A DNA stretch of 5,903 nucleotides from Pseudomonadota bacterium (GTDB lineage: Bacteria; Pseudomonadota; Gammaproteobacteria; Burkholderiales; Burkholderiaceae_C). The stretch's first letter is position 1; every line of letters starts with the position of its first letter. Both the position numbers and the translations under genes were made by a program. The stretch is from the NCBI GenBank assembly GCA_023418355.1, contig JAEZZU010000134.1:1-5903 (forward strand), written 5' to 3'. Below are positions 5,176-5,903 of this stretch, piece by piece. The notes below the pieces were generated by a model. That model had not been told where the DNA came from. It saw only the letters and a list, made by a program, of their open reading frames with translations, and made no database searches.

Positions 5176-5231
5176 GTGAAAGTTGCCTAAAGCGTCCTGC
5201 GCAGGATGTCCAAGGCCCAAGCAAACGGGGT

Positions 5232-5236
5232 GGTGA
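5232..5236 (+). promoter_or_regulatory. mraZ ribosome binding site
   Basis: GGTGA, complementary to the 16S rRNA 3' end, lies 6 nt before GTG 5243. It supports the non-ATG start, which also matches the conserved MFxGA N-terminus of MraZ. Confidence 0.6.
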
Positions 5237-5242
5237 CCAATC

Positions 5243-5671
5243 GTGTTTCAAGGGGCTTCGTCATTGAATCTCGATGGAAAGGGGCGGTTGTCCATACCGA
5301 CCCGGCATCGTGACGCCCTCATCTCGCAAGCGCAAGGTCAAGTCACTATCACCAAGCATCCGCATGGCTGCCTGATGCTTTTCCCCCGTCCTGAATGGTT
5401 GTTGTTTCGCGAACGTATCGGTCAGCTGCCGATGTCTGCGCAATGGTGGAAACGTATTTTTCTGGGCAATGCCATGGATGTGGAGATGGATGGCACGGGG
5501 CGGGTACTGATCTCTCCGGAGCTGCGCAAGGCCGTGAATCTGAGTCGGGAAGTGATTTTGCTCGGCATGGGCAACCACTTTGAGCTTTGGGATCAAGCCA
5601 CTTATGAAGCCAATGAGGCAGAGGCCATGCAGGCCCCCATGCCCGATGTATTCCAGGATTTCGCTTTTTAA
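5243..5671 (+). CDS. mraZ: Transcriptional regulator MraZ
   Basis: MraZ is the DNA-binding regulator encoded first in the division/cell-wall cluster; it represses its own operon and sits on the nucleoid as a ring of SpoVT-AbrB-fold subunits. The 142-residue product (E. coli 152) has two AbrB-like repeats. The first begins MFQGASSLNLDGKGRLSIPT, with the DxxxR motif at Asp11-Arg15. The second contains EMDGTGRVLISPELR, with the same motif at Asp83-Arg87, and continues into REVILLGMGNHFELWD (102-117). The GTG start has a GGTGA site in front. The C-terminus (APMPDVFQDFAF) is slightly shorter than in E. coli. The gene follows a 319-bp gap that contains the hslU terminator and the presumed operator, and it is only 12 nt from rsmH, so the two are surely co-transcribed. 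Confidence 0.97.
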   Translation: MFQGASSLNLDGKGRLSIPTRHRDALISQAQGQVTITKHPHGCLMLFPRPEWLLFRERIGQLPMSAQWWKRIFLGNAMDVEMDGTGRVLISPELRKAVNLSREVILLGMGNHFELWDQATYEANEAEAMQAPMPDVFQDFAF

Positions 5672-5673
5672 AA

Positions 5674-5677
5674 AGGA
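5674..5677 (+). promoter_or_regulatory. rsmH ribosome binding site
   Basis: AGGA lies 6 nt before TTG 5684, directly after the mraZ stop. It decides the unusual TTG start of rsmH; no ATG or GTG in that frame lies near the conserved N-terminus. Confidence 0.65.
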
Positions 5678-5683
5678 TCAGCG

Positions 5684-5903
5684 TTGAACCCGCAGCCTCT
5701 CCAACACATAACCGTTTTGCTGCACGAGGCCGTCGATGCCTTGCTGGGTGGAGCTGTGTCTGCTGCCAACGGCACTTACGTGGATGGAACGTTTGGCCGG
5801 GGTGGTCACTCGCGCCTGATTTTGTCCAGGCTCAGCCCGCAGGGGCGCCTGATAGCGTTCGATAAAGACCCGTTGGCCATTGCAGAAGCCGGGCGTATTG
5901 AAG
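5684..5903 (+). CDS. rsmH: 16S rRNA (cytosine(1402)-N(4))-methyltransferase RsmH, N-terminal part (3' end outside window)
   Basis: RsmH (MraW) uses S-adenosylmethionine to methylate N4 of C1402 in the 16S rRNA decoding centre and is the usual second gene of the dcw cluster. The first 73 codons are present, about a quarter of the family length. Seen: HITVLLHEAVDALL (8-21), the SAM-binding motif DGTFGRGGHS (34-43), followed by RLILSRL, and the acidic FDKDP motif (59-63) that contacts SAM. All match E. coli RsmH in order and spacing. The start is TTG 5684 with AGGA 6 nt upstream, giving the N-terminus MNPQPLQHITV. It lies 12 nt after mraZ. Confidence 0.96.
   Translation, partial: MNPQPLQHITVLLHEAVDALLGGAVSAANGTYVDGTFGRGGHSRLILSRLSPQGRLIAFDKDPLAIAEAGRIE

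Larger units (their letters stand above)
4983..5242 (+). other. AT-rich leader region of the dcw cluster
   Basis: These 260 bp hold no gene. They are clearly richer in A and T than the flanking genes up to about 5190. Visible structure: an inverted repeat TTCCCT (5029-5034) / AGGGAA (5051-5056) flanking the palindrome TTTGAATTCAAA (5040-5051); AGTG direct repeats at 5151-5175; and a 12-bp palindrome TCCTGCGCAGGA (5195-5206) in the presumed mRNA leader. The best promoter candidate is the extended -10 TGCTACAGT (5146-5154), with no good -35. The mraZ promoter should lie in this stretch. Confidence 0.6.

Noticed and set aside
1..5903. CRISPR array, transposase, toxin-antitoxin pair, tRNA or phage genes
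   Set aside because: None seen on either strand; the region is an ordinary housekeeping stretch apart from the points listed.

Overview
The window looks like chromosomal DNA of a betaproteobacterium of the family Comamonadaceae (Comamonas, Delftia or Acidovorax type). This rests on three things: the gene order COG0523 GTPase - dksA - conserved hypothetical - hslV - hslU - mraZ - rsmH; the protein variants (a one-cysteine DksA with a long Lys/Ala-rich N-terminus, and HslV with a MEQxHG propeptide); and an AGCGCTAG-type palindromic element that I remember as dispersed in this family. All genes are on the + strand. I see no mobile element, CRISPR array, tRNA or rRNA.

Positions 1-538: the last ~120 codons of a COG0523/CobW-type metal-handling GTPase, with a His-rich metal-binding stretch, then a 173-bp gap with two hairpins. 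Positions 539-1252: dksA, starting at GTG, followed by a weak terminator-like hairpin. Positions 1294-2919: an unnamed 541-residue protein whose second half is a tandem duplication of a helical segment plus a STAS-like segment. Positions 2919-2979: a compact heat-shock promoter (CTTGCA, 14 bp, CCCCATCT) behind two A-tracts. Positions 2980-4923: hslV and hslU, the two subunits of the HslUV (ClpYQ) ATP-dependent protease, separated by a palindromic repeat-like element and ended by a strong intrinsic terminator. Positions 4983-5242: an AT-rich leader that opens the division/cell-wall (dcw) cluster and carries three AGTG direct repeats at exact 10-bp spacing, the likely MraZ operator. Positions 5243-5903: mraZ and the start of rsmH.

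Functionally the window joins three units. The first is metal handling plus the stringent-response cofactor DksA, here with only one of the four zinc-ligand cysteines. The second is a sigma-32-controlled protease operon. The third is the autoregulated start of the dcw cluster. The least understood gene is the tandem helical/STAS-like protein between dksA and hslV. The points most worth testing are its duplicated architecture, the near-leaderless hslV transcript predicted from the heat-shock promoter, the element between hslV and hslU combined with the missing Shine-Dalgarno of hslU, and the MraZ operator. I did not find a clearly unprecedented system; most genes are recognisable housekeeping families.
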